Assembly: GCF_002778315.1 (NCBI RefSeq)
Contig: NZ_NESA01000011.1
Span: 1 to 64,000, forward strand
Origin: Limnohabitans sp. JirII-31
Lineage (GTDB): Bacteria > Pseudomonadota > Gammaproteobacteria > Burkholderiales > Burkholderiaceae_C
Length of the DNA stretch: 64,000 nucleotides
Reading direction: 5' to 3'
The translations under genes were made by a program, and so were the position numbers. Position 1 is the stretch's first letter. Each line of letters begins with the position of its first letter. Below, in pieces: positions 33,277 to 41,808 of the stretch. Under the pieces are notes generated by a model. It saw only the letters and a program-made list of their open reading frames with translations. It searched no databases and had not been told where the DNA came from.

Positions 33277-34230
33277 TCAGGGGTTGGGCAAATGCCCGTC
33301 GGGTTTTGGCAGGCCCGGGCCCTGGTACACCAGAACTTTCAGCGCACGCTCGGGCGACACGTCGGCAAACACGGCGGGGTTGGCCACGCGCTCTTGCAGC
33401 ACCAGCTCGGGGGCCAAGGTTTGCATCTGTTCATGCAAGAACGCGACATCCAACTCGGGCGCGTTCAGGCACAGCAAGGCTTGACCCTCGGGCGCCAGCA
33501 GTTCGGGCAGGCGGCGCATCAGCTTGGCGTAGTCTTTGGTGGCGATGAAGCTGCCTTTTTGGTAGCTGGGCGGGTCGACGATGATCAAGTCATACGGCCC
33601 GCTGCGCGTGATCTTGCCCCAGGTTTTGAAGATGTCATGCACCAAAAAGCTGGCACCTGCCATCACGCCGTTGAGCTGGTGGTTTTGTTGGCCAATGGTC
33701 ATGGCGCCCTGGCTCATGTCCACGTTCACCACATGCCTTGCCCCCGCCTGCATGGCCACCACCGAAAACGCACAGGTGTAGGCAAACAGGTTGAGCACTT
33801 TCAGGCGTGCGCGCGCTTGCACATGGGCACGCACCCAGCGTCGGCCCTCGGCCATGTCAAGGAACAAGCCATGGTTTTGTCCCTTCAACACATGCACCCG
33901 ATAGCGGGCACCGTCTTCGTTCACCACATGCGGCTCGGGCACGCTGCCTGCCATCAGCCGAGTTTCGGTTTGGCTGGCGTGACGGCACTGGAACACCCAG
34001 TTCAGCGGTTGATCGGGTGACAACTGTTGCCAGCGTGTTGACAGCGCGTGGTGCAGGGTGGCGAGGTCATCCTCAGACACGGGTTGAAAACTGGTCAACA
34101 CCCACACCGGGGGAAAGGCATCCAGCGCCCATTGCTCACACCCTGGATACAGACCGCCACGGCCATGAAAGATGCGTTGTGCATCTTGGGGGAGAGGCAT
34201 CGTGGCGATGGCGTTGAGCAGGGCTTGCAT
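33277..34230 (-). CDS. Class I SAM-dependent rRNA methyltransferase (RlmI/RlmK-like)
   Basis: 317 residues. SAM-binding Rossmann motif LNLFAYTCAFSVVAMQAGA with NVDMSQGAM, and catalytic-type DLIIVDPPSYQKGSF. The upstream half contains GLFLDMAEGRRWV as in the RlmI/YccW family, but no PUA domain is obvious. Probably modifies 23S rRNA; target base not deducible. Convergent with the copper cluster, 7 bases between stops. Confidence 0.82.
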   Translation of the reverse strand: MQALLNAIATMPLPQDAQRIFHGRGGLYPGCEQWALDAFPPVWVLTSFQPVSEDDLATLHHALSTRWQQLSPDQPLNWVFQCRHASQTETRLMAGSVPEPHVVNEDGARYRVHVLKGQNHGLFLDMAEGRRWVRAHVQARARLKVLNLFAYTCAFSVVAMQAGARHVVNVDMSQGAMTIGQQNHQLNGVMAGASFLVHDIFKTWGKITRSGPYDLIIVDPPSYQKGSFIATKDYAKLMRRLPELLAPEGQALLCLNAPELDVAFLHEQMQTLAPELVLQERVANPAVFADVSPERALKVLVYQGPGLPKPDGHLPNP

Positions 34231-34345
34231 GGGTGACAGGGTTCAAAGAAGTGAGCAGGTGGGGTGTGGCAGGATGTCGGCGCACCCCGTGGCGCGAGGC
34301 GCCCAGGCGGGGATTGTCGGTGTTTCAAGAACTCAAGGAGAAGGT

Positions 34346-35380
34346 ATGAAAAGCAACACGTGGACGATGGCTATGGCAGCTGTGTGTTTCAGTGCCTCGG
34401 TATGTTTGGCCCAAGGCAGCGCTACACCTGCCGCGCCAACGTATGCACAGTCTGAGCCCCTGGGCGCTGCGATGGAGGGCTGGGCCTATCCGTTTCCTGT
34501 GCAGAGCATGCAGTTTGACATGCAAGGCCAACTGGTGCGCATGATGTACATGGACGTGGCACCCACGGGCACGCCCAATGGCCGCACGGTGTTGTTGATG
34601 CACGGCAAAAACTTTGGCTCTGACTATTGGGCGGGCACCTTGCGCACCCTCAGCGCACAAGGCTACCGGGTGATTGCGCCCGATCAAATTGGCTTTGGTA
34701 AATCGTCCAAGCCTGAGATTCGCTACCACTTTGCTGATCTGGCCCGCAACACCGATCACCTATTGGCCCATTTGGGCTTGAGCCGCGTGGCGGTGGTGGC
34801 CAACAGCATGGGCGGTATGTTGGGTGTGCACTTTGCACGGATGTATCCGCAACGTGTCAGCGCCTTGGTGTTGGAAAACCCGCTGGGTCTGGAGGACTAC
34901 ACGCTGCACATTCCGCCACAAGCCACCGACAACTTGGTCAAGCTGGAAATGGCCCAAACTCCCGCCACCTATCGCAACTTTGTGCGCAGCTACTTTCCAG
35001 TGTGGCAGCCTGAGTTCGAGCGCTTTGTCGAACAATTCGCCCGCGTGCAACTGAGTGCGGAGTACCCACGTTTTGCCAAGGTGTCGGCGCTCACCTACCA
35101 GATGATTTACGACGCGCCCATCACGGCTGAGCTGCCACGGTTGAACGTGCCCACCCTGTTGGCCATCGGGCAGCTGGACCGCACCGTGTTTGGCCGCCGC
35201 TTTGCGCCGCCTGAGGTGGTGCGTCCTTTGGGCAACTTTGCGCAATTGGGCAAGACGACCCAAGCCCTGATTCCGGGTGCCAAGCTGGTGGAGTTTGAGG
35301 GCGTGGGCCACGTGCCACATTTGGAGGTGCCCGAGCGCTTTCATGCCGCCCTGTTGCAGTTCTTACAAGACAAGCCCTGA
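34346..35380 (+). CDS. Exported alpha/beta hydrolase
   Basis: 344 residues. The ATG at 34346 has AAGGAGAAGG before it. Signal peptide ends VCLAQ. Alpha/beta fold features: LLMHGKNFGSDYWAG oxyanion region, the nucleophile elbow ANSMGGMLG (Ser about residue 155), an Asp region IGQLDRTVFG and a His in GVGHVPHLE. Likely a periplasmic esterase or C-C hydrolase-like enzyme. It precedes the MarR-controlled aromatic operon but is separated by a hairpin and a promoter, so it may be independently expressed. Confidence 0.85.
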   Translation: MKSNTWTMAMAAVCFSASVCLAQGSATPAAPTYAQSEPLGAAMEGWAYPFPVQSMQFDMQGQLVRMMYMDVAPTGTPNGRTVLLMHGKNFGSDYWAGTLRTLSAQGYRVIAPDQIGFGKSSKPEIRYHFADLARNTDHLLAHLGLSRVAVVANSMGGMLGVHFARMYPQRVSALVLENPLGLEDYTLHIPPQATDNLVKLEMAQTPATYRNFVRSYFPVWQPEFERFVEQFARVQLSAEYPRFAKVSALTYQMIYDAPITAELPRLNVPTLLAIGQLDRTVFGRRFAPPEVVRPLGNFAQLGKTTQALIPGAKLVEFEGVGHVPHLEVPERFHAALLQFLQDKP

Positions 35381-35387
35381 ATCTCTG

Positions 35388-35411
35388 AGGTCGGCGTTGC
35401 GATGCCGACCT
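35388..35411 (+). terminator. Hairpin after the alpha/beta hydrolase gene
   Basis: AGGTCGGC (35388-35395) pairs perfectly with GCCGACCT (35404-35411), loop 8. There is no T-run, so termination would be weak or factor-assisted. Confidence 0.35.
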
Positions 35412-35446
35412 GAATTGGTTGCGCACACAACCATCCGTGTTTCTAC

Positions 35447-35478
35447 CTAGTTGCGCCCGCAACTACATTTGTTTAAGA
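35447..35478 (+). promoter_or_regulatory. Promoter with overlapping MarR-type palindromic operator
   Basis: TAGTTGCG (35447-35454), CC, CGCAACTA (35457-35464) is a perfect 8+2+8 palindrome. It overlaps a -35 TTGCGC (35450-35455) placed 17 bases from a -10 TAAGAT (35473-35478). A weaker GGTTG..CAACC repeat sits at 35416-35431. Binding there would occlude RNA polymerase. The nearest regulator, a MarR protein two genes downstream, is the obvious candidate. Confidence 0.7.
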
Positions 35479-35521
35479 TGCTGCGTTCTGACACGCGCAG
35501 ACATCTTTTCAAGGAGACACG

Positions 35522-36496
35522 ATGACTTCAATGGTTCAAAAACTCAAGGCTGTGGCTGCGGTTGGTTTGCTGGTGCTGGGCACGGCCGCCATCGCGCAGA
35601 AGTACCCGAACAAGGTGATCGAGTGGGTGGTGCCTTACCCACCCGGTGGCGGCACCGACACGGTGGCGCGCGCCCTGGCACAAACCATGGGTGAGTCTCT
35701 GGGTCAAACGCTGGTCATCAACAACAAGCCCGGTGCTGCCACCAACATTGGTGCCGAATATGTGGCACGTGCCAAGAACGATGGCTACGTCATCATGTCC
35801 GCCGACACGGCCACACTGGCTGCCAACCCCTTTCTGTACAGCAAGCTGCCCTTCAATGTGGAGAAAGACTTTGCGCCCATTGGTTTGACGGTGCGCTTTC
35901 CGATGATCTTGGTGGTCAACCCCAGCGTGCCTGCCAACAACCTCAAAGAGTTGTTGGCCTGGATTCAAACCCAAGCCAGCGTGAGCTATGCCACACCCGG
36001 TGCAGGCAGCCCGCACCATTTGACGACCGAGCTGTTTCGCGAGGTCAGCAAGACCCAGCTCACCCACATTCCCTACCGTGGCGCTGCACCTGCCGTGCAA
36101 GATGTGGTGGGTGGTCAAGTGCCCATGATGTTTGTGGACACCGCCAGTGGCTATCAGTTCATCACCACAGGCAAGCTGCGTGCCATTGGCATTGCCAGCG
36201 CGAAGCGGGTGAAAAACTTTGAGCAAATTCCAACGCTCAGCGAGCAAGGGCTGAAGAATTTTGAAGCCTATGCCTGGCAAGGTTTGGTGGCGCCTGCGGG
36301 CACGCCAGACGAGGTGATCCACACCCTCAACAAGGCGCTGCTGAATGCGATGAATAGCACCGAGATCAAAGCCAAGTTGCAGGTGTTGGGCCTGGAGGCC
36401 ACGCCCAGCAGCCCCAAAGCCATGGCCGACTATGCCGCCAAAGAGCGCGCCAAGTGGGGCCCACTCATCAAGTCGACAGGCATCAAGGCCGATTGA
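35522..36496 (+). CDS. Bug/TctC-family substrate-binding protein of the aromatic operon
   Basis: 324 residues; AAGGAGACACG precedes the ATG. Signal peptide ends AAIAQ. Bug blocks: VIEWVVPYPPGGGTDTVARA, VINNKPGAATNIGAEYVARAKNDGY, YATPGAGSPHHLTTE, HIPYRGAAPAVQDVVGG. First gene of the operon behind the palindromic operator, followed within 11 bases by marR. Probably captures the aromatic acid degraded by the downstream enzymes. No membrane TctAB partners are nearby. Confidence 0.92.
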   Translation: MTSMVQKLKAVAAVGLLVLGTAAIAQKYPNKVIEWVVPYPPGGGTDTVARALAQTMGESLGQTLVINNKPGAATNIGAEYVARAKNDGYVIMSADTATLAANPFLYSKLPFNVEKDFAPIGLTVRFPMILVVNPSVPANNLKELLAWIQTQASVSYATPGAGSPHHLTTELFREVSKTQLTHIPYRGAAPAVQDVVGGQVPMMFVDTASGYQFITTGKLRAIGIASAKRVKNFEQIPTLSEQGLKNFEAYAWQGLVAPAGTPDEVIHTLNKALLNAMNSTEIKAKLQVLGLEATPSSPKAMADYAAKERAKWGPLIKSTGIKAD

Positions 36497-36506
36497 GGGC
36501 AGCACC

Positions 36507-36941
36507 ATGGCAATTCAACTGGACCGTTCGTTCACCTACCGCCTGCATTTGCTGGCCAAGGTGTCGGACTATGAAAGTCACAAGTCGTATCTCGACGAGA
36601 TAGGGCTGTCCCTGAGCGAAGCACGCTGTTTGGCCACGGTGGGCACGTTTGAACCCATGTCTGTGATGGACTTGGCCGACAAGGGCAACTTGAACAAAGG
36701 CCAAGCCAGCCGTGCCGCGCAAATTCTGGTGGACAAGGGGCTGATCCGTAAAAAAGAACACCCCTCCGACGGACGTGGCGTGACCTTGGGTTTGACCGCC
36801 GCAGGCAAAAAGCTGTGGGACAAAACCATGACCCTGATCGATGCACGCAATCGACACATCGTGTCTTGCCTGAACAAAGACGAGCAGGCCACTTTGAGCC
36901 GTTTGCTGGACCGCTTGCTGCAACACAACATCGGCGAATGA
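36507..36941 (+). CDS. MarR-family transcriptional regulator
   Basis: 144 residues from MAIQLDRSFTYRLH (GAGGGC upstream); the longer frame overlaps the preceding gene. Winged-helix core: GLSLSEARCLATVGTFEPMSVMDLADKGNLNKGQASRAAQILVDKGLIRKKEHPSDGRGV (recognition helix around NKGQASRAAQIL; wing around HPSDGRG). Located inside the operon it likely represses through the palindrome at 35447-35464, with an aromatic acid or its CoA ester as inducer. Confidence 0.9.
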   Translation: MAIQLDRSFTYRLHLLAKVSDYESHKSYLDEIGLSLSEARCLATVGTFEPMSVMDLADKGNLNKGQASRAAQILVDKGLIRKKEHPSDGRGVTLGLTAAGKKLWDKTMTLIDARNRHIVSCLNKDEQATLSRLLDRLLQHNIGE

Positions 36942-36965
36942 TGACGCCACAGAGGATTTAGAAAA

Positions 36966-38657
36966 ATGCATACCCCCACCACCGAAGCACGTCCTTCGAT
37001 TTATTACCACTACCAAGTGCATCAGCCCTGGCTGGCGTCGCAACACGCCAAGCAAGAACGCAAACGGGTGGTCATCGCAGGTTCCGGCCCCGCTGGCATG
37101 GTGACGGCCTTGGAGCTGGCACGCTATGGCGTACCTTGTGTGGTGGTGACGTCGGAGTTGCAGGTCTCACAAGGCAGCCGGGCCATTGTGTTCACGCGTC
37201 GCTCGATGGAGATCTTGCAGCAAGTGGGCGTGGCCGATCGCATGACCGAGAACGGCTTGCCTTGGCGTTTTGGCAATTCGTACTACCGCAACCAGCGCGT
37301 GTTTCGTTTGGAGGCGCCGCACGACGCAGATGACCGTTTCTTTCCAATGATCAACATCCAGCAGCAGTACATGGAGGAGTACCTGCTGGAGGCTTGCAGC
37401 GCCAACCCGTTGATTGATTTCCGTTGGGGCAACAAGGTGACGCAAGTTGAGCAGATGGACGGCTTTGCCCAGGTGGAGATCGACACGCCTGAAGGCCCCT
37501 ATACCTTGGAGACCGATTGGTTGGTGGCCGCTGATGGGGGACGCTCGGGCATTCGCACCGCCATGAACTTGCAGATGGAAGGCGCGTCGTACGAAGGCTT
37601 CTTTGTGATTGCCGACATCAAAATCGACCTGCCGCTGCCCACCGAGCGCCTGGCCTACTTTGACCCGGACTGGAACCGTGGCAACACCATTTTGATGCAC
37701 CGAGAACCCCACGGCATTTGGCGTGTGGACTACCAGCTGCCCGAGGGCGAAACACCCGAAGAAGCGCTCAGGCCTGAGTCGTTGAAGGCACGCATTGATG
37801 CACAACTGGCCATGATTGGTTATGCCGGTACGCCTTGGGAGATGGACTGGTCGTCGGTGTATTCCGCCCGCACCTTGACCTTGCCCGACTATGTGCATGG
37901 CAACGTGATCTTCACGGGCGACGCCGCACACCTGTTGCCTATTTTTGGCGTGCGCGGTGCCAACACCGGGTTCCAGGATGCGCAGTCTTTGGGCTGGCAA
38001 TTGGCCTTTGTGGTCAAGGGCTTGAGCAGCCCCCAGCTGCTGGCCAACTACAGCGCCGAGCGCGTGGGGGCCGCACGCGAGATCATTGAAGAGTCGGGCA
38101 AGAGCACACGCTTCATGGCACCGCCTGCGGGTGGTTTTCAGCTGCTGCGCAACGCGGTGCTGTCGCTCTCGCTGACACAAGAATTTGTGCGTCCGCTCTA
38201 CCACTGGCGTACCTCGCGCCCGCACGCGTACACGCAGTCGATGCTCAACAGCGCAGGCGATGACGACGCCTTGTTCACCTGCGGCCCAAGCCATGGCGCG
38301 CCGCCACAGAACATCCGCTTGGGCAGCGACGACTTTTTGCTGGACCACGTAGGCGGTGGCTTTGACTTGTTGTATTTCACCGAGGCGCAGGCGATTCCTG
38401 AGCCACTGCAAGCGGTGGTGCAGGCCGCACGTGCCAAAGGTGTGCCGATCCGTGTCACAGCGGTAGGGTCTGGTCACGCCGTGGCTGGTGCCGATGCCAC
38501 CCTGGCTGACACCGAGGGCCATTTCCGTCAACGCTATGGCGTGCAAGCCAGCGGCGCGGGTTATTTGCTGCGCCCTGACCAGCATGTGTGCGCGCGTTGG
38601 CTCACGCTGGACGCCAAGCGCCTGCAAGACGCGCTGAACGCCGCATTGCCACAGTAA
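36966..38657 (+). CDS. FAD-dependent aromatic monooxygenase (PheA/TfdB/MhpA-type)
   Basis: 563 residues. FAD-binding GSGPAGMVTALELARYG (about residues 37-53) for the dinucleotide fold, the DG motif AADGGRSGIRTAM, and the GD motif FTGDAAHLLPIFGVRGANTGFQD. A C-terminal thioredoxin-like domain (from about residue 440) is as in phenol and MHPP hydroxylases. Uses NAD(P)H and O2 to hydroxylate an aromatic ring. 24 bases after marR and followed by DUF2783, VOC and FahA genes, so it probably starts ring activation in this pathway. Substrate unknown. Confidence 0.88.
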   Translation: MHTPTTEARPSIYYHYQVHQPWLASQHAKQERKRVVIAGSGPAGMVTALELARYGVPCVVVTSELQVSQGSRAIVFTRRSMEILQQVGVADRMTENGLPWRFGNSYYRNQRVFRLEAPHDADDRFFPMINIQQQYMEEYLLEACSANPLIDFRWGNKVTQVEQMDGFAQVEIDTPEGPYTLETDWLVAADGGRSGIRTAMNLQMEGASYEGFFVIADIKIDLPLPTERLAYFDPDWNRGNTILMHREPHGIWRVDYQLPEGETPEEALRPESLKARIDAQLAMIGYAGTPWEMDWSSVYSARTLTLPDYVHGNVIFTGDAAHLLPIFGVRGANTGFQDAQSLGWQLAFVVKGLSSPQLLANYSAERVGAAREIIEESGKSTRFMAPPAGGFQLLRNAVLSLSLTQEFVRPLYHWRTSRPHAYTQSMLNSAGDDDALFTCGPSHGAPPQNIRLGSDDFLLDHVGGGFDLLYFTEAQAIPEPLQAVVQAARAKGVPIRVTAVGSGHAVAGADATLADTEGHFRQRYGVQASGAGYLLRPDQHVCARWLTLDAKRLQDALNAALPQ

Positions 38658-38670
38658 GGAGAACCTGCAC

Positions 38671-38865
38671 ATGACCCCTTCACACACCGCCCTCACCATC
38701 GCTGATTTGGAAACCGTGTACGACGGTTTGGCCACGGCCATTGACCAAGCGGGCACCGACAAGGCGCAGCTCTTTTTGGTCAAGCTGGCCCTGCTCAACG
38801 CCAACGCCTTGGGCGATGCGGCTTTGTTTCAACAGCAAGTGCAAGTGGCACTGCAAGATCTTTAA
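38671..38865 (+). CDS. DUF2783 family small protein
   Basis: 64 residues, all-helical, matching the DUF2783 pattern as I remember it: LETVYDGLATAIDQAGTDKA followed by LFLVKLALLNANALGD. Preceded by AAGGAGAACC. It sits 13 bases after the monooxygenase and 17 before the VOC gene; DUF2783 genes commonly accompany this type of FAD monooxygenase, so it may be an accessory subunit. Function unproven. Confidence 0.8.
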   Translation: MTPSHTALTIADLETVYDGLATAIDQAGTDKAQLFLVKLALLNANALGDAALFQQQVQVALQDL

Positions 38866-38882
38866 AAAATTCAAAGGCTCCC

Positions 38883-39419
38883 ATGACCATCGATCGCATT
38901 CACCACGTCGCTTACCGCTGCAAAGACGCCAAACAAACCGTGGAGTGGTACGTCAAGCACTTGAACATGAACTTTGTGCTGGCAATTGCCGAAGATTTGG
39001 TGCCCAGCACTCATGCCCCCGATCCCTACATGCATGTGTTTTTGGATGCGGGTCATGGCAACGTGTTGGCTTTCTTTGAGTTGCCCAACTCACCCGCCAT
39101 GGGGCGTGACACCCACACACCCGATTGGGTGCAGCACATCGCCTTCAAAGTCGACAGCGTGCAAGCGCTGGAAGACACCAAAGTCCGCTTGCAAGCGGCC
39201 GGCATTGAGGTGGTGGGGGTGACGGACCACACCATCTTCAAGAGCATTTACTTCTTCGATCCCAACGGCCACCGTTTGGAGCTGGCCTGCGATGTGGGCA
39301 CGCCCGAGATGTACCAAAACCTCGACGAGGTGAAGTGGGCCATGCTGGAAGAATGGAGCCAAACCAAACGTGCGCCCAAGCATGCAGCGTGGATGCACAA
39401 CAAAGAACTCACCCACTGA
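38883..39419 (+). CDS. VOC-superfamily enzyme (extradiol dioxygenase/glyoxalase-like)
   Basis: 178 residues, one pair of VOC modules. Metal-ligand triad is present: His in IHHVAYRC (about residue 6), His in VQHIAFKV (about 83) and Glu in HRLELACD (about 131). That favours a catalytic metalloenzyme, for example ring-cleaving dioxygenase or isomerase, rather than a resistance protein. Its place between the monooxygenase and fumarylacetoacetase suggests ring cleavage of the hydroxylated product. Confidence 0.85.
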   Translation: MTIDRIHHVAYRCKDAKQTVEWYVKHLNMNFVLAIAEDLVPSTHAPDPYMHVFLDAGHGNVLAFFELPNSPAMGRDTHTPDWVQHIAFKVDSVQALEDTKVRLQAAGIEVVGVTDHTIFKSIYFFDPNGHRLELACDVGTPEMYQNLDEVKWAMLEEWSQTKRAPKHAAWMHNKELTH

Positions 39420-39434
39420 ACGGACACGCCCACC

Positions 39435-40754
39435 ATGACCACTTCATTGAACGAAACCCATGACCCGGCGTTGCGCAGCTGGGTGCCCTCTGCCAATGTG
39501 GCAGGGTGTGATTTCCCGATTCAAAACCTGCCCTTGGCGGTGTTTCGCCGTGCCGCTTCTGCTGAAGCTTTTCGCGGTGGTGTCGCCATTGGCGACCAAG
39601 TGCTCGACTTGGCAGCGCTGGCCCATGCAGGCGTCTTCAGTGGTCTGGCCGGTGCCGCCGCCCAAGCGGGTGCGCAAGACAAGCTCAACGCTTTGATGGC
39701 CTTGGGGCCCGAGGCGTGGTCTGCGTTGCGCTTGGCCTTGTCGCGCGCCTTGCGTGACGGTGCGCCCGAGCAAACACAACTGCAAGCGTGTTTGGTGCCG
39801 CAGTCGGAGGTGGTGTTTGATGTGCCGGCGCGCATTGGCGACTACACCGACTTCTACACCTCGGTGCACCACGCCACCAACATTGGCAAACAGTTCCGCC
39901 CTGACAACCCTTTGCTGCCCAACTACAAATGGGTGCCCATTGGCTACCACGGTCGGGCGTCGAGCATTGGCGTGTCGGGCCAATCGTTTGCGCGGCCCAA
40001 GGGACAGCTCAAAGCGCCTGACGCCGAGGTGCCGGTGCTGGCACCGAGCAAGCGGGTGGACATTGAGTTGGAGCTGGGTATTTTTGTGGGCCAAGGCAAC
40101 GCCAGCGGCGACGCGGTGCCCATGACCTTGGCCGAAGACCATGTGTTTGGCATGTGCTTGCTCAACGACTGGTCGGCACGCGACATCCAGGGCTGGGAGT
40201 ACCAACCGTTGGGGCCGTTTTTGTCGAAAAACTTTGCCACCACCCTCTCCCCCTGGGTGGTGACGCTAGAGGCCTTGGCACCCTACCGTGTGCCCTTTGT
40301 GCGGCCTGCCCAAGACCCACAGCCGCTGCCGTATTTAGACAGCGCCGCCAACCGCACGCAGGGTGCGTTTGACATTCAACTGCAAGTGGGCTTGCTGACG
40401 CCGAAGATGCGCCAGGCCGGGCTGGGCGACGCGTCGATTTGCCGCACCAGCTACCGCCACGCGTATTGGACAGTGGCGCAGATGGTGACCCACCACACCG
40501 TCAACGGTTGCAATTTGCAGCCCGGTGATTTGTTGGGCAGTGGCACCTTGTCGGGCCCCACGCTGGACCAAGCCGGTGCGTTGATCGAGCTCACCACCGG
40601 TGGCAAGAACCCGCTGCCCTTGCCCAACGGCGAGACCCGCGTTTTCTTGGAAGACGGTGACTCGGTGGTGCTGCGCGGCTGGTGCGAAAAGCCAGGCGCG
40701 GCGCGCATTGGCTTTGGCGCTTGCTGGGGCACGGTGCTGCCCGCCAAGGCCTGA
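39435..40754 (+). CDS. fahA: Fumarylacetoacetase
   Basis: 439 residues, full FAH length with the N-terminal SH3-like domain and the catalytic domain. Active-site features: DYTDFYTSVHHATNIGKQF (catalytic His and metal Asp), KRVDIELELGIFVG (metal Glu pair), LLNDWSARDIQGWEYQPLGPF (metal Asp) and LGSGTLSGP. Hydrolyses fumarylacetoacetate to fumarate and acetoacetate. Last gene of the operon, it gives the central metabolites. In tyrosine breakdown it acts after homogentisate; here the upstream enzymes differ, so a related acylpyruvate is possible. Confidence 0.93.
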   Translation: MTTSLNETHDPALRSWVPSANVAGCDFPIQNLPLAVFRRAASAEAFRGGVAIGDQVLDLAALAHAGVFSGLAGAAAQAGAQDKLNALMALGPEAWSALRLALSRALRDGAPEQTQLQACLVPQSEVVFDVPARIGDYTDFYTSVHHATNIGKQFRPDNPLLPNYKWVPIGYHGRASSIGVSGQSFARPKGQLKAPDAEVPVLAPSKRVDIELELGIFVGQGNASGDAVPMTLAEDHVFGMCLLNDWSARDIQGWEYQPLGPFLSKNFATTLSPWVVTLEALAPYRVPFVRPAQDPQPLPYLDSAANRTQGAFDIQLQVGLLTPKMRQAGLGDASICRTSYRHAYWTVAQMVTHHTVNGCNLQPGDLLGSGTLSGPTLDQAGALIELTTGGKNPLPLPNGETRVFLEDGDSVVLRGWCEKPGAARIGFGACWGTVLPAKA

Positions 40755-40777
40755 GCAACCCGTGTGACCGCTCAGGC
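40749..40777. terminator. Hairpin overlapping the fahA stop
   Basis: GCCTGAGC (40749-40756) pairs with GCTCAGGC (40770-40777), loop 13 bases; no T-run. It lies between convergent fahA and the amidase gene and could end transcripts from either side weakly. Confidence 0.35.
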
Positions 40778-40815
40778 TGAGTTGCCCGAAGCGGCCACGG
40801 CCATCACCTTGGCCT

Positions 40816-41808
40816 TTATGCCGACGTGGTGTGTGCGAAGGCTTGGCGTATGCCGTCTGGCGAGGTACCGGTGGCCAGCAGCAGGCTCAGCAGCAGCCGG
40901 GCCTTGGATGCACTCAAGTGACCACAAGGAATGACGCCTTTGGCAATCAGGTCCATCTCTGAGCCCGCAAAGCCATAGGTCTGCGTGAACACGCGGCCAC
41001 CGCGCACGCGTGTGCACAACACCACGGGCATCTGGTGCATCAGCTCGACCATAGCGCCCACGCTGGCAGCGGGCACATGGCCTGCACCCATGCCTTCAAT
41101 CACCGCGCCGCTGTAGCCCAGGCCTTGGAGGGTGGGCAGCATGCGTGCGTCCTCACCCAGCCCCAACGAGACCTGCGCCACCGCGTGGTCGTGCGCGAGC
41201 GGGCCTTGAATGGGGGCGATGTGGCGTTGGGGCGTCATCATCAGTTCTACCCGACCTTCGGCCACAAAGCCCATGCAGCCTGTACCGGGTGAGGTGAAGG
41301 CGCTGGTCAAGGCGGTGTGCGATTTTTGAGCCCAGCGCGCGCTGTGAATTTCGTCGTTGAGCACCACCACCACACCCATGCCGCGCAAGCGGGCATCGGC
41401 TGCCACGGTCACCGCCGACAAAATGTTGGCCGGGCCGTCTGCCCCGGCGGCTTGGGGTCCACGCATGGCACCGGTGACCACCACCGGACGCGGGCTGCGC
41501 ACCAACAGGTCGAGCACAAAGGCGGTGTCTTCGATGGTGTCGGTGCCTTGCACCACCACCGCGCCGTCGATGTCGCCTTGCAAGCGCTGGTTGAGCAACT
41601 CAGCCACTTCAGCCAGGTTGCGAATACTCAGTGAGGCACCGGGCATGCTGAATTGGGTGATGGCTTCGAGTGTGGCCACCCCAGCCAGTTGCGGCACGCT
41701 GTCAATCAGCTTGTCGGCAGTGAGGGTGGGTGTGATGCCCCCAGCCTCGGAGCGGGTCATGGTGATGGTGCCGCCGAGCGACACGATCAAGATGCGTGGC
41801 TGACTCAT
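40816..41808 (-). CDS. Asparaginase/glutaminase-family amidohydrolase
   Basis: 330 residues from the ATG at 41808, which overlaps the stop of the preceding deacetylase gene (ATGA). N-terminal LGGTITMTRSEAGG contains the catalytic Thr; the second Thr-Asp site is VVVQGTDTIEDTAF (about residues 83-96), followed by VVVTGAMRGPQAAGADGP. No signal peptide, so cytoplasmic (type I like). In this operon with two PuuE-like hydrolases it may hydrolyse an amide product rather than asparagine. Confidence 0.88.
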   Translation of the reverse strand: MSQPRILIVSLGGTITMTRSEAGGITPTLTADKLIDSVPQLAGVATLEAITQFSMPGASLSIRNLAEVAELLNQRLQGDIDGAVVVQGTDTIEDTAFVLDLLVRSPRPVVVTGAMRGPQAAGADGPANILSAVTVAADARLRGMGVVVVLNDEIHSARWAQKSHTALTSAFTSPGTGCMGFVAEGRVELMMTPQRHIAPIQGPLAHDHAVAQVSLGLGEDARMLPTLQGLGYSGAVIEGMGAGHVPAASVGAMVELMHQMPVVLCTRVRGGRVFTQTYGFAGSEMDLIAKGVIPCGHLSASKARLLLSLLLATGTSPDGIRQAFAHTTSA

